64,000 nt of DNA, taken from positions 1-64,000 of the forward strand of contig JAFVBE010000009.1 of assembly GCA_017480195.1 (NCBI GenBank), written 5' to 3'. The position numbers and the translations under genes are program-made. The stretch is from Lachnospiraceae bacterium. GTDB taxonomy: Bacteria; Bacillota; Clostridia; Lachnospirales; Lachnospiraceae. Of the stretch, positions 18,772-27,852 are shown piece after piece. Position 1 is the first letter of the stretch. The number at the start of each line of letters is the position of its first letter. The notes beneath the pieces are model-generated. The model ran no database searches. It saw only the letters and a list, made by a program, of their open reading frames with translations, and was not told the origin of the DNA.

Positions 18772-19893
18772 ATGGCATTTGATGAAAAATATATGCGGCT
18801 TGCTATAGAACTTGCCCAAAAAGGCGTGGGAGCCGTTAATCCTAACCCTCTGGTTGGTGCAGTGATAGTTAAAGATGACAGGATAATAGGTCAGGGGTAT
18901 CATAAGGCTTATGGCGGATTACACGCAGAGAGAGAGGCTTTTAAAAGTCTGACAGAGAGTGCCGAGGATGCGGATATGTATGTGACTCTTGAGCCGTGCT
19001 GTCATCATGGCAAGCAGCCGCCTTGTGTGGAAGCAATCGTAGAGCATAAGATAAAGAGAGTATATGTCGGCTCTGATGACCCAAACAAGCTTGTAAGCGG
19101 CAAGGGATATGAATATCTTAAGTCTCATGGTATCGAGGTACATACGCATATCTTAAAAGAAGAATGTGATGCGCTAAATGATATTTTCTTCCATTATATA
19201 ACTACCGGACTTCCTTATGTTATTATGAAGTATGCAATGACGATTGACGGCAAGATAGCTGCATACACGGGAGAGAGTAAATGGATAAGCAATGAAGCCT
19301 CAAGACATAATTCTCAGGAGCTTCGCAATCGGGCAAGCGGAATTATGGTAGGTATAGGAACGGTACTTAAGGACAATCCAATGCTTACATGCAGATTAGA
19401 GGGCGGACATAATCCTGTGAGAATAATATGTGATACAAATATGAAGCTTTCTCTTGATTCAAATATTGTGAAGACATCAGAGAAAATACCGACGATATTG
19501 GCGGTCGGAGAGCGTATCAAGGAATCTTGCCGGACGGATAATGAGCTTATGGACAGATACAATAAGCTGATTGATGCCGGTGTTGAAATTATCTTTGTAG
19601 AAGAAAAGGATGGAAGGATTAATCTGAAATCACTTATGAAATATCTGGGTGAAAGGCAGATAGACAGTGTAATACTTGAGGGAGGCAGTACATTAAATTA
19701 TGCTGCTATAGAGGAAGATATAGTAAATGAGATAAATATATATATGGCGCCTAAGGTGTTAGGCGGTAAGGATGCACCTACTGCTGTAGGCGGTAAGGGT
19801 TTTGAAAATCCTGATTTATCAAAGAAATTCACATTAAAAGAGCTTAAGAAATTTGATGAGGATGTTTTCTTGAAATACATAGCAAGAGTTTGA
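18772..19893 (+). CDS. ribD: Bifunctional riboflavin deaminase/reductase
   Basis: Carries out the second and third steps from GTP to riboflavin: deamination of the pyrimidinone and NADPH-dependent reduction of the ribosyl side chain. The N-terminal deaminase has the zinc motif HAEREAF plus EPCCHHGKQPPC; the C-terminal reductase (from about residue 145) starts KYAMTIDGKIAAYTGESKWIS and includes GIGTVLKDNPMLTCR and LEGGSTLN. The ATG at 18772 is chosen because GAAAGGAAG lies 7-8 nt upstream and MAFDEKYM is the family start; upstream in-frame codons run into the terminator T-tract. First gene of the rib operon; 373 residues. Confidence 0.95.
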   Translation: MAFDEKYMRLAIELAQKGVGAVNPNPLVGAVIVKDDRIIGQGYHKAYGGLHAEREAFKSLTESAEDADMYVTLEPCCHHGKQPPCVEAIVEHKIKRVYVGSDDPNKLVSGKGYEYLKSHGIEVHTHILKEECDALNDIFFHYITTGLPYVIMKYAMTIDGKIAAYTGESKWISNEASRHNSQELRNRASGIMVGIGTVLKDNPMLTCRLEGGHNPVRIICDTNMKLSLDSNIVKTSEKIPTILAVGERIKESCRTDNELMDRYNKLIDAGVEIIFVEEKDGRINLKSLMKYLGERQIDSVILEGGSTLNYAAIEEDIVNEINIYMAPKVLGGKDAPTAVGGKGFENPDLSKKFTLKELKKFDEDVFLKYIARV

Positions 19894-19941
19894 TTCTGGT
19901 TTGGAAAAAAATGTTTTAATAAAAATTGAAAGGAGCAAAGC

Positions 19942-20613
19942 ATGTTTACCGGAATTATTGAAGAAATCGGCGAGATTAAGAATATTAAGCATGGAAGCCG
20001 CTCGGCTGTGCTTACGATAAAGGGAAGCATTGTGACACTGGATTCAAAGGTCGGCGACAGCATAGCGGTCAATGGCGTATGTCTTACAGCTACAAGTATT
20101 GACAGAGATATATTTACTGCTGATGTCATGGCTGAGACTATGAGACGCTCATCACTTGGGGAACTTCGAGCCGGAAGTAAGGTGAATCTTGAACGGGCAA
20201 TGCTTTGTAACGGAAGGTTTGGCGGACATATTGTATCAGGGCATATAGATGGAACCGGAACGATACGCAATATGGAGAGGGAAGACAATGCGGTATGGGT
20301 TACTGTAGCGGCTTCTGAGGATATATTAAAGTATATAGTTGAAAAGGGCTCGATAGCGATAGATGGCATAAGTCTTACTGTCGCCTATGTGGATGATGAG
20401 GTGTTCAAGGTGTCGATTATACCACATACTGCCGGTGAGACGACATTGCTTACCAAGACTAAGGGTGATGTTGTTAATCTTGAAAATGACATAATAGGCA
20501 AGTATGTCGAGAAGCTTATGGGCTATGGAGATAAAGACGGTCAGGCTGTAAAAGGAACAAATTCACATTCGGGCATAGATATGGATATGTTGTCACGAAA
20601 TGGTTTTATATAA
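19942..20613 (+). CDS. ribE: Riboflavin synthase alpha chain
   Basis: Dismutates two 6,7-dimethyl-8-ribityllumazine molecules to riboflavin. The 223-residue protein shows the two tandem lumazine-binding barrels: MFTGIIEEIGEIKNI with AVNGVCLTA in the first and FGGHIVSGHIDGTG with AIDGISLTVA in the second. The short C-terminal tail (from about 205) is not conserved. It follows ribD by 48 nt with AAAGGAG before the ATG and precedes ribBA closely. Confidence 0.96.
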   Translation: MFTGIIEEIGEIKNIKHGSRSAVLTIKGSIVTLDSKVGDSIAVNGVCLTATSIDRDIFTADVMAETMRRSSLGELRAGSKVNLERAMLCNGRFGGHIVSGHIDGTGTIRNMEREDNAVWVTVAASEDILKYIVEKGSIAIDGISLTVAYVDDEVFKVSIIPHTAGETTLLTKTKGDVVNLENDIIGKYVEKLMGYGDKDGQAVKGTNSHSGIDMDMLSRNGFI

Positions 20614-20625
20614 AGGAGGATGAGT

Positions 20626-21822
20626 ATGGAATTTAATTCGATAGAAGAGGTTGTCGAGGATATAAGACAGGGGAAAATAGTTGTAATCCTTGATAATGAG
20701 GACAGGGAAAATGAAGGAGATGTAATATGCGCTGCCGAATATGCAACGACAGAAAATGTCAACTTCATGGCTAAGTACGCAAGAGGACTTATATGTATGC
20801 CAATGGCACCGGAATATACGGATAAGCTTCATCTGCCACAGATGTGTATAACCAATACGGATAATCATTGCACTGCATTCTCCGTGTCGGTTGACCATGT
20901 GAGTACAACTACGGGTATATCTGCAGAGGAAAGAGGTATAACCGCAAGAAAATTCGTAGCTGATGATGCTAAGCCGGAGGACTTTAGGAGACCGGGACAT
21001 ATGTTTCCGCTTGAGGCAAGACCGGGGGGTGTCATAGAGAGGCAGGGGCATACAGAGGCAACTGTTGACCTTGTAAGAATGGCAGGGCTTAAGCCTGTTG
21101 GCCTTTGCTGCGAGATAATGAAGGATGACGGAACTATGGCAAGGCGGGATGATTTATTTGAGTTTGCTAAGGAACATAATCTTAAGATAAGTACCATAGA
21201 AAAGCTTATACAATACAGGAAGGAGCATGAGGTCTTCGTAGAGTGTGTCGCTAAGGCGAAGATGCCGACCAGATACGGTGAGTTCACAATCTACGGATAC
21301 ATCAATAAATTAAATGGTGAGCACCATGTGGCACTTGTTAAGGGCGATATAACAGATGGTGAGCCGGTGCTTTGCAGAGTACATTCAGAATGCCTTACGG
21401 GTGATGCCTTAGGCTCGGCAAGATGCGACTGCGGACAGCAGTATGATGCGGCGATGAAAGCCATAGCGAAGGAAGGCAGAGGAGTACTGCTTTATATGAG
21501 ACAGGAGGGCAGAGGCATAGGTCTTATCAATAAGATAAGAGCGTATGAGCTTCAGGATAAGGGACGTGATACTGTCGAGGCTAATCTTGAACTTGGATTC
21601 CCTGAGGACGCCAGAGACTATACCATAGGCACTCAGATCCTTGTTGACCTTGGTATAAAGAAACTGAGACTTCTTACCAATAATCCGCTTAAGGTATACG
21701 GACTTGCAGGATACGGACTTGAGATAGTCGAGCGTGTACCTATCCAGATTGAGCCAAGCAAGTATGATATATTCTATCTTAAGACCAAGAAAGAAAAAAT
21801 GGGACATATACTTGACTTATAA
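20626..21822 (+). CDS. ribBA: DHBP synthase / GTP cyclohydrolase II fusion
   Basis: A bifunctional enzyme supplying both branches of riboflavin synthesis. The N-terminal half (to about residue 200) makes 3,4-dihydroxy-2-butanone-4-phosphate from ribulose-5-phosphate, with [10 protein letters not shown], the CTAFSVSVD region and [14 protein letters not shown]. The C-terminal half opens GTP, with the zinc ligands of [18 protein letters not shown], then [17 protein letters not shown] and LLTNNP. The fusion is the standard Firmicute form. An ATG at 20620 abuts the AAAGGAGG site; the ATG at 20626 has the proper six-base spacing and is chosen (398 residues). Confidence 0.95.
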   Translation: MEFNSIEEVVEDIRQGKIVVILDNEDRENEGDVICAAEYATTENVNFMAKYARGLICMPMAPEYTDKLHLPQMCITNTDNHCTAFSVSVDHVSTTTGISAEERGITARKFVADDAKPEDFRRPGHMFPLEARPGGVIERQGHTEATVDLVRMAGLKPVGLCCEIMKDDGTMARRDDLFEFAKEHNLKISTIEKLIQYRKEHEVFVECVAKAKMPTRYGEFTIYGYINKLNGEHHVALVKGDITDGEPVLCRVHSECLTGDALGSARCDCGQQYDAAMKAIAKEGRGVLLYMRQEGRGIGLINKIRAYELQDKGRDTVEANLELGFPEDARDYTIGTQILVDLGIKKLRLLTNNPLKVYGLAGYGLEIVERVPIQIEPSKYDIFYLKTKKEKMGHILDL

Positions 21823-21915
21823 GCTGTTACGATACATTATATATATGATTGAAATAAATATAATAAAAATATATATTACAGATAAATAAAATGAGAGAAA
21901 AAAGGAGAATTAAAG

Positions 21916-22377
21916 ATGAAGATTTTAGAAGGAAATATGGTTGCAGACGGTATAAAGATTGGTATTGTGGCATCAAGGTTTAATGAGTTCATAGTGTCAA
22001 AGCTCATATCAGGTGCAGAGGATGGTCTTATAAGACATGGTGTAAATGAGGATGATATAACTCTCGCATGGGTTCCGGGTGCATTTGAGATACCTGTTAT
22101 AGCTAAGAAGATGGCTTCATCAGGCAAGTATGATGCGGTCATATGTCTTGGTGCGGTTATAAGGGGTGCGACAAGCCATTATGATTATGTGTGCAACGAG
22201 GTGTCGAAGGGTATTGCAGCAGCTTCAATGGAGACAGGTGTGCCGGTTATGTTTGGTATAGTAACTACGGAGAATATCGAGCAGGCGATAGAGCGTGCAG
22301 GTACTAAGGCAGGCAATAAGGGTTATGACTGTGCACTTGGCGCCATCGAGATGATTAATCTTATTAAGAATGTGTAA
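21916..22377 (+). CDS. ribH: 6,7-dimethyl-8-ribityllumazine synthase
   Basis: Condenses the RibD product (after dephosphorylation) with DHBP to give lumazine for riboflavin synthase; usually a 60-mer icosahedral shell around RibE in Bacillus-type systems. The 153 residues include [11 protein letters not shown], the [10 protein letters not shown] motif, [20 protein letters not shown] with the catalytic His, and [12 protein letters not shown]. It lies 93 nt after ribBA, in an AT-rich spacer without an obvious terminator, with AAAAAAGGAG before the ATG. Confidence 0.96.
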   Translation: MKILEGNMVADGIKIGIVASRFNEFIVSKLISGAEDGLIRHGVNEDDITLAWVPGAFEIPVIAKKMASSGKYDAVICLGAVIRGATSHYDYVCNEVSKGIAAASMETGVPVMFGIVTTENIEQAIERAGTKAGNKGYDCALGAIEMINLIKNV

Positions 22378-22435
22378 TGCATTAAGAAAGATTGTATTAG
22401 GAATGTGTGACATACATTAAGAGGGAGACCGTCGC

Positions 22436-24229
22436 ATGAATGAACGCAGGCTAAAACAATTAAATATTGTGGTTGTAATGGCTATATTTGCAGGACTTAT
22501 ATTCATTTCCCTTTTTGTATTTGTATTCGCACCTGAAGGACAGAATCGTATAACCGGGGATACTATAACGGATATAAGTGACGGATGGATATTAAAGTCC
22601 TATGCTGGAGGAAATGATGAGATTGTAACACTTCCTGTTGATTTAAAAGCAGATGAATCTGATATTATAGTCCTTATGCATATGGTACCTGATGATATAA
22701 CAGGCAATACGGCGATTGTATTTAAGACTGAGTTTCAGAATGTAAGAGTTATGCTTGGTGATGAGACCATATATATGAATGGCGTAATGAACGACCAGAA
22801 GCTTATGAAGAATGCTGTTCCAAGCTATAATATAGTCGAGATAGGAGAGGCGTCACCTGGAGAGATAATTACGATATATCTAAGCTCTGCATACAGAAAA
22901 TACAGTGGCAGAATTCCGAATATTTATTATGGCACGAAGAGTGATATAATATTCAATATAATTAATAATAATGTCGTAAGTCTGGTGCTTGCCATAGCAC
23001 TTATGGCTATTGCACTTTTGCTTACCGTATCTCTTGTTATCATGAAGAACAAGGAGGTTGATAAGCAGAAAGCATTATATGCATTTGGATTTATATTTGC
23101 GACAGCCTTATGGAGTCTTTTATCTAATCCGATTATGCAGCTTATCACTAAGAATATATTCGGCATATATATGGCAGGTATGGTTATGCTTTTGCTTCTG
23201 CCGGTTATATATATTATGTATCAGAGATGCTTTGCACTAAAGAGAAGATATGCGAAAATATTTGAAATAGGAATATTCATCTATGCTATAAATTTCCTTA
23301 CAGGTGCTATATTCCAGATGTTCAATGTCTGTGATTTTGCAACTTATGTAAGCATAACGAAGGTGCTTATTATGATAGGACTTCTACTGTTGTCGGGACT
23401 TATGTATCTGGCTGCGGATGCTTATGAGGATAAGATGATATACAGCAATCTTATTGCGAATACCATACTTCTTGTTACGCTTGTTATTGAGGCGGTGCTT
23501 TCGTTATTTAAGTTCTATAAAAGGTATGATGGACTTGTTCTCGATGTAGGACTATATATATTCCTCATACTTATGGTTATAATCGTACAGAGGGATATAA
23601 TCAAGGAGGTTAATTCCAAGAAGGAGGCGGCGCTTAACAGCCTTGAGCAGAAGAAGGAGCAGATTGTTAAGGATATTAATACCAATCTTGTATTTAAGGC
23701 GTTAAATGAGGCAATAGGCTCGCTTAAGGATGACAAGGCGAATAGCAGACTTATATACAATACCTCGGTTTATCTCAAGGATAATATAAGGGCGACAACT
23801 GAGGAGGGGTTGGTTCCGTTTGCTGAGGAGCTTACATACATAAAGGCATATCTTGAGATGGAGAAGAGGATTAACAAGGGTCTTACGGTCGAGATAGAAG
23901 ATAAGGTTGATAATTTTATGATTCCATATGGAACTGTCGAACCTCTTGTGGAGAATGCTGTAAGAAACGGTGCATTAAAATCCACTGTCAATCCGAGAAT
24001 AGTGCTAAGGATTTACGAAAGGCTTGACTGCTTTGCCATACAGATTGTTGACAATGGTAAGGGTATAGGACCCGATAAAAAATATGATGGAACAGTTCCA
24101 TACAAGACTATTAAGAAGAAGCTTAAGACGCTTTGCAAGGCAGGCGTTGAGATAAGGAATAAGGATGGCAAGGGAACTATAGTTACAATTAAGGTTCCTA
24201 AGGAAGGCTTTATTATTAAGGAGGAATAA
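22436..24229 (+). CDS. LytS-like membrane sensor lacking the phospho-acceptor histidine
   Basis: A 597-residue protein: one N-terminal membrane helix (about 12-33), an extracellular beta-rich domain (about 40-175), some seven membrane helices (about 178-400, the 7TMR-DISM pattern) and a cytoplasmic HisKA_7TM/LytS-like module. The ATP-binding fold looks intact, with VEPLVENAVRNG (N box) and VDNGKGIG (G box). Where LytS-type kinases have NPHFLFNSLN, this protein reads NTNLVFKALN (about residues 414-423), and no histidine occurs anywhere in the cytoplasmic part. It is therefore unlikely to autophosphorylate in the usual way; it may be a nucleotide-dependent sensor or partner subunit (inference). 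No response regulator is adjacent. It lies 58 nt after ribH and one base from the next gene. Confidence 0.75.
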   Translation: MNERRLKQLNIVVVMAIFAGLIFISLFVFVFAPEGQNRITGDTITDISDGWILKSYAGGNDEIVTLPVDLKADESDIIVLMHMVPDDITGNTAIVFKTEFQNVRVMLGDETIYMNGVMNDQKLMKNAVPSYNIVEIGEASPGEIITIYLSSAYRKYSGRIPNIYYGTKSDIIFNIINNNVVSLVLAIALMAIALLLTVSLVIMKNKEVDKQKALYAFGFIFATALWSLLSNPIMQLITKNIFGIYMAGMVMLLLLPVIYIMYQRCFALKRRYAKIFEIGIFIYAINFLTGAIFQMFNVCDFATYVSITKVLIMIGLLLLSGLMYLAADAYEDKMIYSNLIANTILLVTLVIEAVLSLFKFYKRYDGLVLDVGLYIFLILMVIIVQRDIIKEVNSKKEAALNSLEQKKEQIVKDINTNLVFKALNEAIGSLKDDKANSRLIYNTSVYLKDNIRATTEEGLVPFAEELTYIKAYLEMEKRINKGLTVEIEDKVDNFMIPYGTVEPLVENAVRNGALKSTVNPRIVLRIYERLDCFAIQIVDNGKGIGPDKKYDGTVPYKTIKKKLKTLCKAGVEIRNKDGKGTIVTIKVPKEGFIIKEE

Positions 24230-24230
24230 G

Positions 24231-25013
24231 ATGACATTTGCCGAGCAGATAGTTTATGCTATGTTTAAACCGTCAAAATACAGAGAATTGATTGACTTAA
24301 AGAAAAGCAGATTTACAGTCTTTGTAATTGTTTTAATGCTTGCCGTAGGTTTAGTCAGGCAGGTAATACCTGAGGCTGCATTTATCACGGGCTTTGGAGG
24401 ATTTGAAAAACTATTTACAGAGAAGATGGCTCCACTTAATTTCAACGATGGCAGCCTTGTGATTGAAAGCCCTTTTACGATGTCAATGCCTGTATATAAG
24501 ATAATGATTGATACGGATGCGGATAAGGTTTCTGAGGATAAGATGGATAAAAGCGGCGGATATATAGCCTTTGGAAGAAAATATCTTTCGATTGTTGTTA
24601 ATGATGGAAGCAGACTTTTAAGCTATGGTGATGCCCTGCTTTCTGAACTGCTTCCCGATGGATTTTCAAATGAGACGCTTCGCTCAATGATACCTTTCAT
24701 ATATTTCAGTCTGGTTATCAGTTATCTTGTATATAGTGCGGGATGCTTCTTAAAGTATGCTGTGCTGGCACTTTTGTTCGGATTAAGCATAAGTGGAATC
24801 AACAGAATGGCTAATATCGGTCTTGATAAGAAAGAGATATTCAGGCTGTGCTTCTATGGGCAGACATTAGGTATACTAATTTCTAATTTTAATTCTGCTC
24901 TGGGACTTCTGCCATCACTTTTTGTAAGTATTATATGCATTATGATATCAGTTCATATGATTAATTTAGGCTTAAGAAATATTGGCGGTATGAGCAAGGT
25001 CGACCAGCTCTGA
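24231..25013 (+). CDS. DUF1189-like membrane protein
   Basis: A 260-residue protein with a membrane helix near residues 28-46, an external stretch of about 110 residues and four or so further helices from about 155 to the end. The layout and the start (QIVYAMFKPSKYRELIDLKK) resemble DUF1189 proteins of Firmicutes, whose function is unknown; this is a pattern-based guess. One base separates it from the sensor-like gene, with AAGGAGGAA inside the end of that gene, so the two are translationally linked and may work together. Its last 42 bases overlap the convergent CYTH gene. Confidence 0.6.
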   Translation: MTFAEQIVYAMFKPSKYRELIDLKKSRFTVFVIVLMLAVGLVRQVIPEAAFITGFGGFEKLFTEKMAPLNFNDGSLVIESPFTMSMPVYKIMIDTDADKVSEDKMDKSGGYIAFGRKYLSIVVNDGSRLLSYGDALLSELLPDGFSNETLRSMIPFIYFSLVISYLVYSAGCFLKYAVLALLFGLSISGINRMANIGLDKKEIFRLCFYGQTLGILISNFNSALGLLPSLFVSIICIMISVHMINLGLRNIGGMSKVDQL

Positions 25014-25481
25014 TATTTCGACTTCGGACATGGTACTCATATTACTGTTATGAAAACGCTTATCAAAGGTAACCTCATCGGAAAAATAATCCGGTGGGGT
25101 GAATTTTTTTGCAGCTTTTTCATCAGGAAACTCCACTTCAGCCATGATTATGCCTTCAAATACTCCGTTGAATACATCAAGCTCGACCTTAAGTACATCA
25201 TCCAAAGGGATTATGTAGCGCGTCTTTGTGATTATATTTCCTTCTGCTTCTTCTAAAAAAGTATTATATGTGTCCTCAGATATAGCGGTTTCTACTTCTT
25301 CGCGTTTTATCATTCCTGTTGATTTTACCGTGAGGAAAAACTCCTTATTATCAGGTGATACTCGCTTTCTTACTCGTACGACCGGCTTATTGGCAAGATA
25401 TGCCTGTTCTATGTCATAGTGTGTATATGTGTCAAGTGTTTCCGGTATGGTTTTTAAGAGATATTTTCTTTCGATTTCCAT
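24972..25481 (-). CDS. CYTH-domain protein (triphosphate tunnel metalloenzyme family)
   Basis: A 169-residue protein with the N-terminal EIERKYLL signature of the CYTH fold, the basic strand VRVRKR, LTVKSTG, and the acidic strands KVELDVF and AEVEFPDE that line the tunnel and bind metal. Family members hydrolyse inorganic triphosphate or make cyclic AMP; the short single-domain bacterial form here is most likely a triphosphatase, but the substrate is not certain. The ATG follows an AGGAG site on the minus strand. Its 3' end overlaps the convergent membrane-protein gene by 42 bp. Confidence 0.88.
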   Translation of the reverse strand: MEIERKYLLKTIPETLDTYTHYDIEQAYLANKPVVRVRKRVSPDNKEFFLTVKSTGMIKREEVETAISEDTYNTFLEEAEGNIITKTRYIIPLDDVLKVELDVFNGVFEGIIMAEVEFPDEKAAKKFTPPDYFSDEVTFDKRFHNSNMSTMSEVEISELVDLAHTANIS

Positions 25482-25509
25482 TATACTTCTCCTGTTATTA
25501 TTTATTTTC

Positions 25510-25538
25510 TTGAAGAATTATCGGTTATAGTATATACT
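25510..25538 (+). promoter_or_regulatory. Candidate promoter upstream of the DJ-1/PfpI gene
   Basis: TTGAAG (25510-25515), 17 bp, TATACT (25533-25538). The -10 lies inside the short palindrome AGTATATACT, so a reverse-strand promoter for the CYTH gene could share it. Confidence 0.5.
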
Positions 25539-25685
25539 ATTCTCTGGAAATTTTAAATATTAAATTGTTGTTTGTTATATTGAGCTTTGCAGTGATGTGC
25601 GCTTGAGGACATCGACACGAAGCAAAACCATCAAGACGATAGTCTATATGGATGTTAGATGATAGAAGATACGGAGGATTATATT

Positions 25686-26237
25686 ATGAAGAAGGTAAAT
25701 GTTTTTTTTGCAGAGGGCTTTGAAGAAGTTGAAGCATTAACTGTAGTAGATTTACTCAGGCGTGCCGGTATAGAAACATATACGGTATCAGTTACCGGAG
25801 AGAAGATGGTAAAAGGCTCACATGGTATAAAGGTTGAGATGGATAAGACCTTTAATGTAATTGCAGATGCGGACGCCATCGTGTTGCCGGGCGGTATGCC
25901 GGGTACTCTTAATCTTAAAGCACATGAGGGGCTTGCCAAGCTTATAAGAGAATATGATGAGCAGGGCAAATGGTTATGTGCTATCTGTGCAGCGCCTACA
26001 GTATATGGCAGTATGGGACTTCTCAAAGAAAGACATGCTACCTGCTATCCGGGTATGGAGGACGAGCTTAATTGTGCAGAGCACATGACAGATGCTGTGG
26101 TTGTGGACGACCATTTCATAACCAGCAGGGGAGTAGGAACTGCGATAGATTTTTCACTTGCAATAATTAAAAATTTAATTGATGATGTAACTGCTGATAA
26201 AATCGCGAGTAGTATAGTATATAGGGTAGAAGATTAA
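25686..26237 (+). CDS. DJ-1/PfpI family protein
   Basis: A 183-residue member of the DJ-1/ThiJ/PfpI superfamily. Visible are the opening KKVNVFFAEGFEEVEAL with the conserved Glu, LPGGMPGTLNL, and the nucleophile elbow AICAAPTVYG with the reactive cysteine. DJ-1-type bacterial proteins are assigned to oxidative-stress protection or deglycation; activity here is not provable from sequence. The ATG at 25686 is chosen since ACGGAGG lies 8 nt upstream; an in-frame ATG at 25659 has no site and adds a non-conserved extension. murF follows by 46 nt. Confidence 0.88.
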   Translation: MKKVNVFFAEGFEEVEALTVVDLLRRAGIETYTVSVTGEKMVKGSHGIKVEMDKTFNVIADADAIVLPGGMPGTLNLKAHEGLAKLIREYDEQGKWLCAICAAPTVYGSMGLLKERHATCYPGMEDELNCAEHMTDAVVVDDHFITSRGVGTAIDFSLAIIKNLIDDVTADKIASSIVYRVED

Positions 26238-26283
26238 GCTTCTTCCACATAACTTACTGCGGGTAAGAGGAGATATAAATATT

Positions 26284-27651
26284 ATGAATATTACAGTTAA
26301 AGAAGTAGTTGATGTCACAAATGGAAAACTGTTAAATGGAAACGAAGATGTAATCTTATATGATATATGTATTGATTCACGAATGACAAAAGAGGGAGAT
26401 TTGTTCGTTCCGATAATTGGAGAAAAGACGGATGGTCATTATTTTATAGAGCAGTCTTTGGATAAATGTTCAGCTACACTTACATCCAGACCTGATGAGA
26501 AAATTACAGTCGATAAGCCGTATATATTAGTTGATGAAACCATAAAGGCATTGCAGGATATAGGTGCTTATGTGAGAAATAAATTTAATATACCATTTAT
26601 AGGAGTGACGGGAAGTGTAGGTAAGACGACCACGAGAGAGATGATTGCGACTGCATTATCCGGTGAAAAGAAGGTATACAGGACATCGGGTAATCATAAT
26701 TCTCAGATAGGCACGCCCTTGATTCTTTCACGCATTGATGAGGATGCGGAAATTGCCGTTATAGAAATGGGAATGAGTGAAGAAGGTCAGATGGATATTC
26801 TGTCACACCTTGTAAAGCCTGATATATGCGTGGTATCAAAAATCGGCGTAGCTCATATTGAGTTTCTTAAGACTAAGGAAAATATTCGTAAGGAAAAATT
26901 ATCTATAATTAATGCAATGAGTGAGGATGGTGCATTATTCCTAAACGGTGATGACGATATGCTCGAAGAGATAAAGGGCAAAACCGGTGTCAGGACATTT
27001 TATTACGGAACTAAGGAATGGTGCGATTATCGTGCAGAGAATATTCATATGGAGAATTATCAGTATGTATATGATTATGTTCATGGTGATGACAGAATTA
27101 AGGTTATACTTAATGCACTTGGCAATCATAATGTAACTAATTCACTTGCAGGACTTGCGATAGCGGATTATATGGGACTTGATGTCCGAATTGCTGCAAA
27201 GCAGTTTGAGACATTTCAGGGACTTCGTCTGAAGCTTCTGCACATACCGAATAAATATACAATCATTGACGACACCTATAATGCAAGCCCTGATTCCATG
27301 AAGGCGAGTCTTGATGTCTTAGACGAATTTGATGTTATGGAGGGCGGCAGGAAGCTTGCTGTACTTGGAGATATGTTCGAGCTTGGAGAGAACAGTGAGA
27401 AGTATCATTATGAGACAGGAGAGTATCTAGCGAAGAAAAGTATTGATGATTTGATAGTTGTAGGAGAATTATCACAGCATATAGCGGATGCCGTGGAAGC
27501 AAATAATCCTAATATCAAATGCTATCGTTTCAAAGATAACGGTGAGGTTGCACTATATCTTCTGTCGGTTATGAAGCCTGAAGATATAGTTTTGATTAAG
27601 GGTTCAAACGGTATGCATCTTAATGAGATTGTATCTAACCTGTTGGGTTGA
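26284..27651 (+). CDS. murF: UDP-N-acetylmuramoyl-tripeptide--D-Ala-D-Ala ligase
   Basis: Adds D-Ala-D-Ala to UDP-MurNAc-tripeptide, the last cytoplasmic step of the peptidoglycan precursor. The 455-residue Mur ligase has the MurF-type N-terminal substrate domain, the ATP loop GVTGSVGKTTTREM (about residues 108-121), the central EMGMSEEGQMD and the C-terminal IDDTYNASPDSMKASLDVL with LGDMFELG. It is separated from murB by more than 12 kb here and is not part of a division cluster. AGAGGAG lies before the ATG. Confidence 0.95.
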   Translation: MNITVKEVVDVTNGKLLNGNEDVILYDICIDSRMTKEGDLFVPIIGEKTDGHYFIEQSLDKCSATLTSRPDEKITVDKPYILVDETIKALQDIGAYVRNKFNIPFIGVTGSVGKTTTREMIATALSGEKKVYRTSGNHNSQIGTPLILSRIDEDAEIAVIEMGMSEEGQMDILSHLVKPDICVVSKIGVAHIEFLKTKENIRKEKLSIINAMSEDGALFLNGDDDMLEEIKGKTGVRTFYYGTKEWCDYRAENIHMENYQYVYDYVHGDDRIKVILNALGNHNVTNSLAGLAIADYMGLDVRIAAKQFETFQGLRLKLLHIPNKYTIIDDTYNASPDSMKASLDVLDEFDVMEGGRKLAVLGDMFELGENSEKYHYETGEYLAKKSIDDLIVVGELSQHIADAVEANNPNIKCYRFKDNGEVALYLLSVMKPEDIVLIKGSNGMHLNEIVSNLLG

Positions 27652-27702
27652 GTTAGTATACACTAACCATTGAAAATGCTGGCTTTTTTGCCTTTTGACT
27701 TC

Positions 27703-27731
27703 TTGACAGATTAAGGGGGATATGTTAGCAT
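27703..27731 (+). promoter_or_regulatory. Promoter upstream of the rubrerythrin gene
   Basis: TTGACA (27703-27708), 17 bp, and an extended -10 TGTTAGCAT ending at 27731. The short inverted repeat ACTAACCA/TGGTTAGT (27662-27669 and 27734-27741) flanks it on both sides. Confidence 0.6.
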
Positions 27732-27737
27732 ATTGGT

Positions 27738-27752
27738 TAGTAATTATTATCG
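27738..27752. promoter_or_regulatory. PerR-box-like operator
   Basis: TAGTAATTATTATCG matches 10 of the 14 fixed positions of the Bacillus PerR box (TTATAATNATTATAA), with a perfect TAATNATTA core. It sits at the predicted start of the 27703 promoter, where a repressor would block transcription. Rubrerythrins are classic PerR targets in clostridia; binding here is inferred. Confidence 0.45.
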
Positions 27753-27771
27753 AAAAATAAATAAGTTAATT

Positions 27772-27828
27772 AATTGCGAAACTTGATATAGGTTCATTTA
27801 TCTTATAATTGTTTCGCAATTTTTTTTA
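27772..27828 (+). terminator. Hairpin with T-run in the rubrerythrin leader, enclosing a possible promoter
   Basis: An 11-bp perfect stem (27772-27782 with 27811-27821), a 28-nt loop and a run of T's. The loop contains TTGATA (27783-27788) and TATAAT (27804-27809), 15 bp apart. It may end read-through from murF or attenuate the upstream promoter, while a start from the loop promoter would escape it. Confidence 0.6.
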
Positions 27829-27852
27829 GCTAAAAATAAGGAGGACTATATT

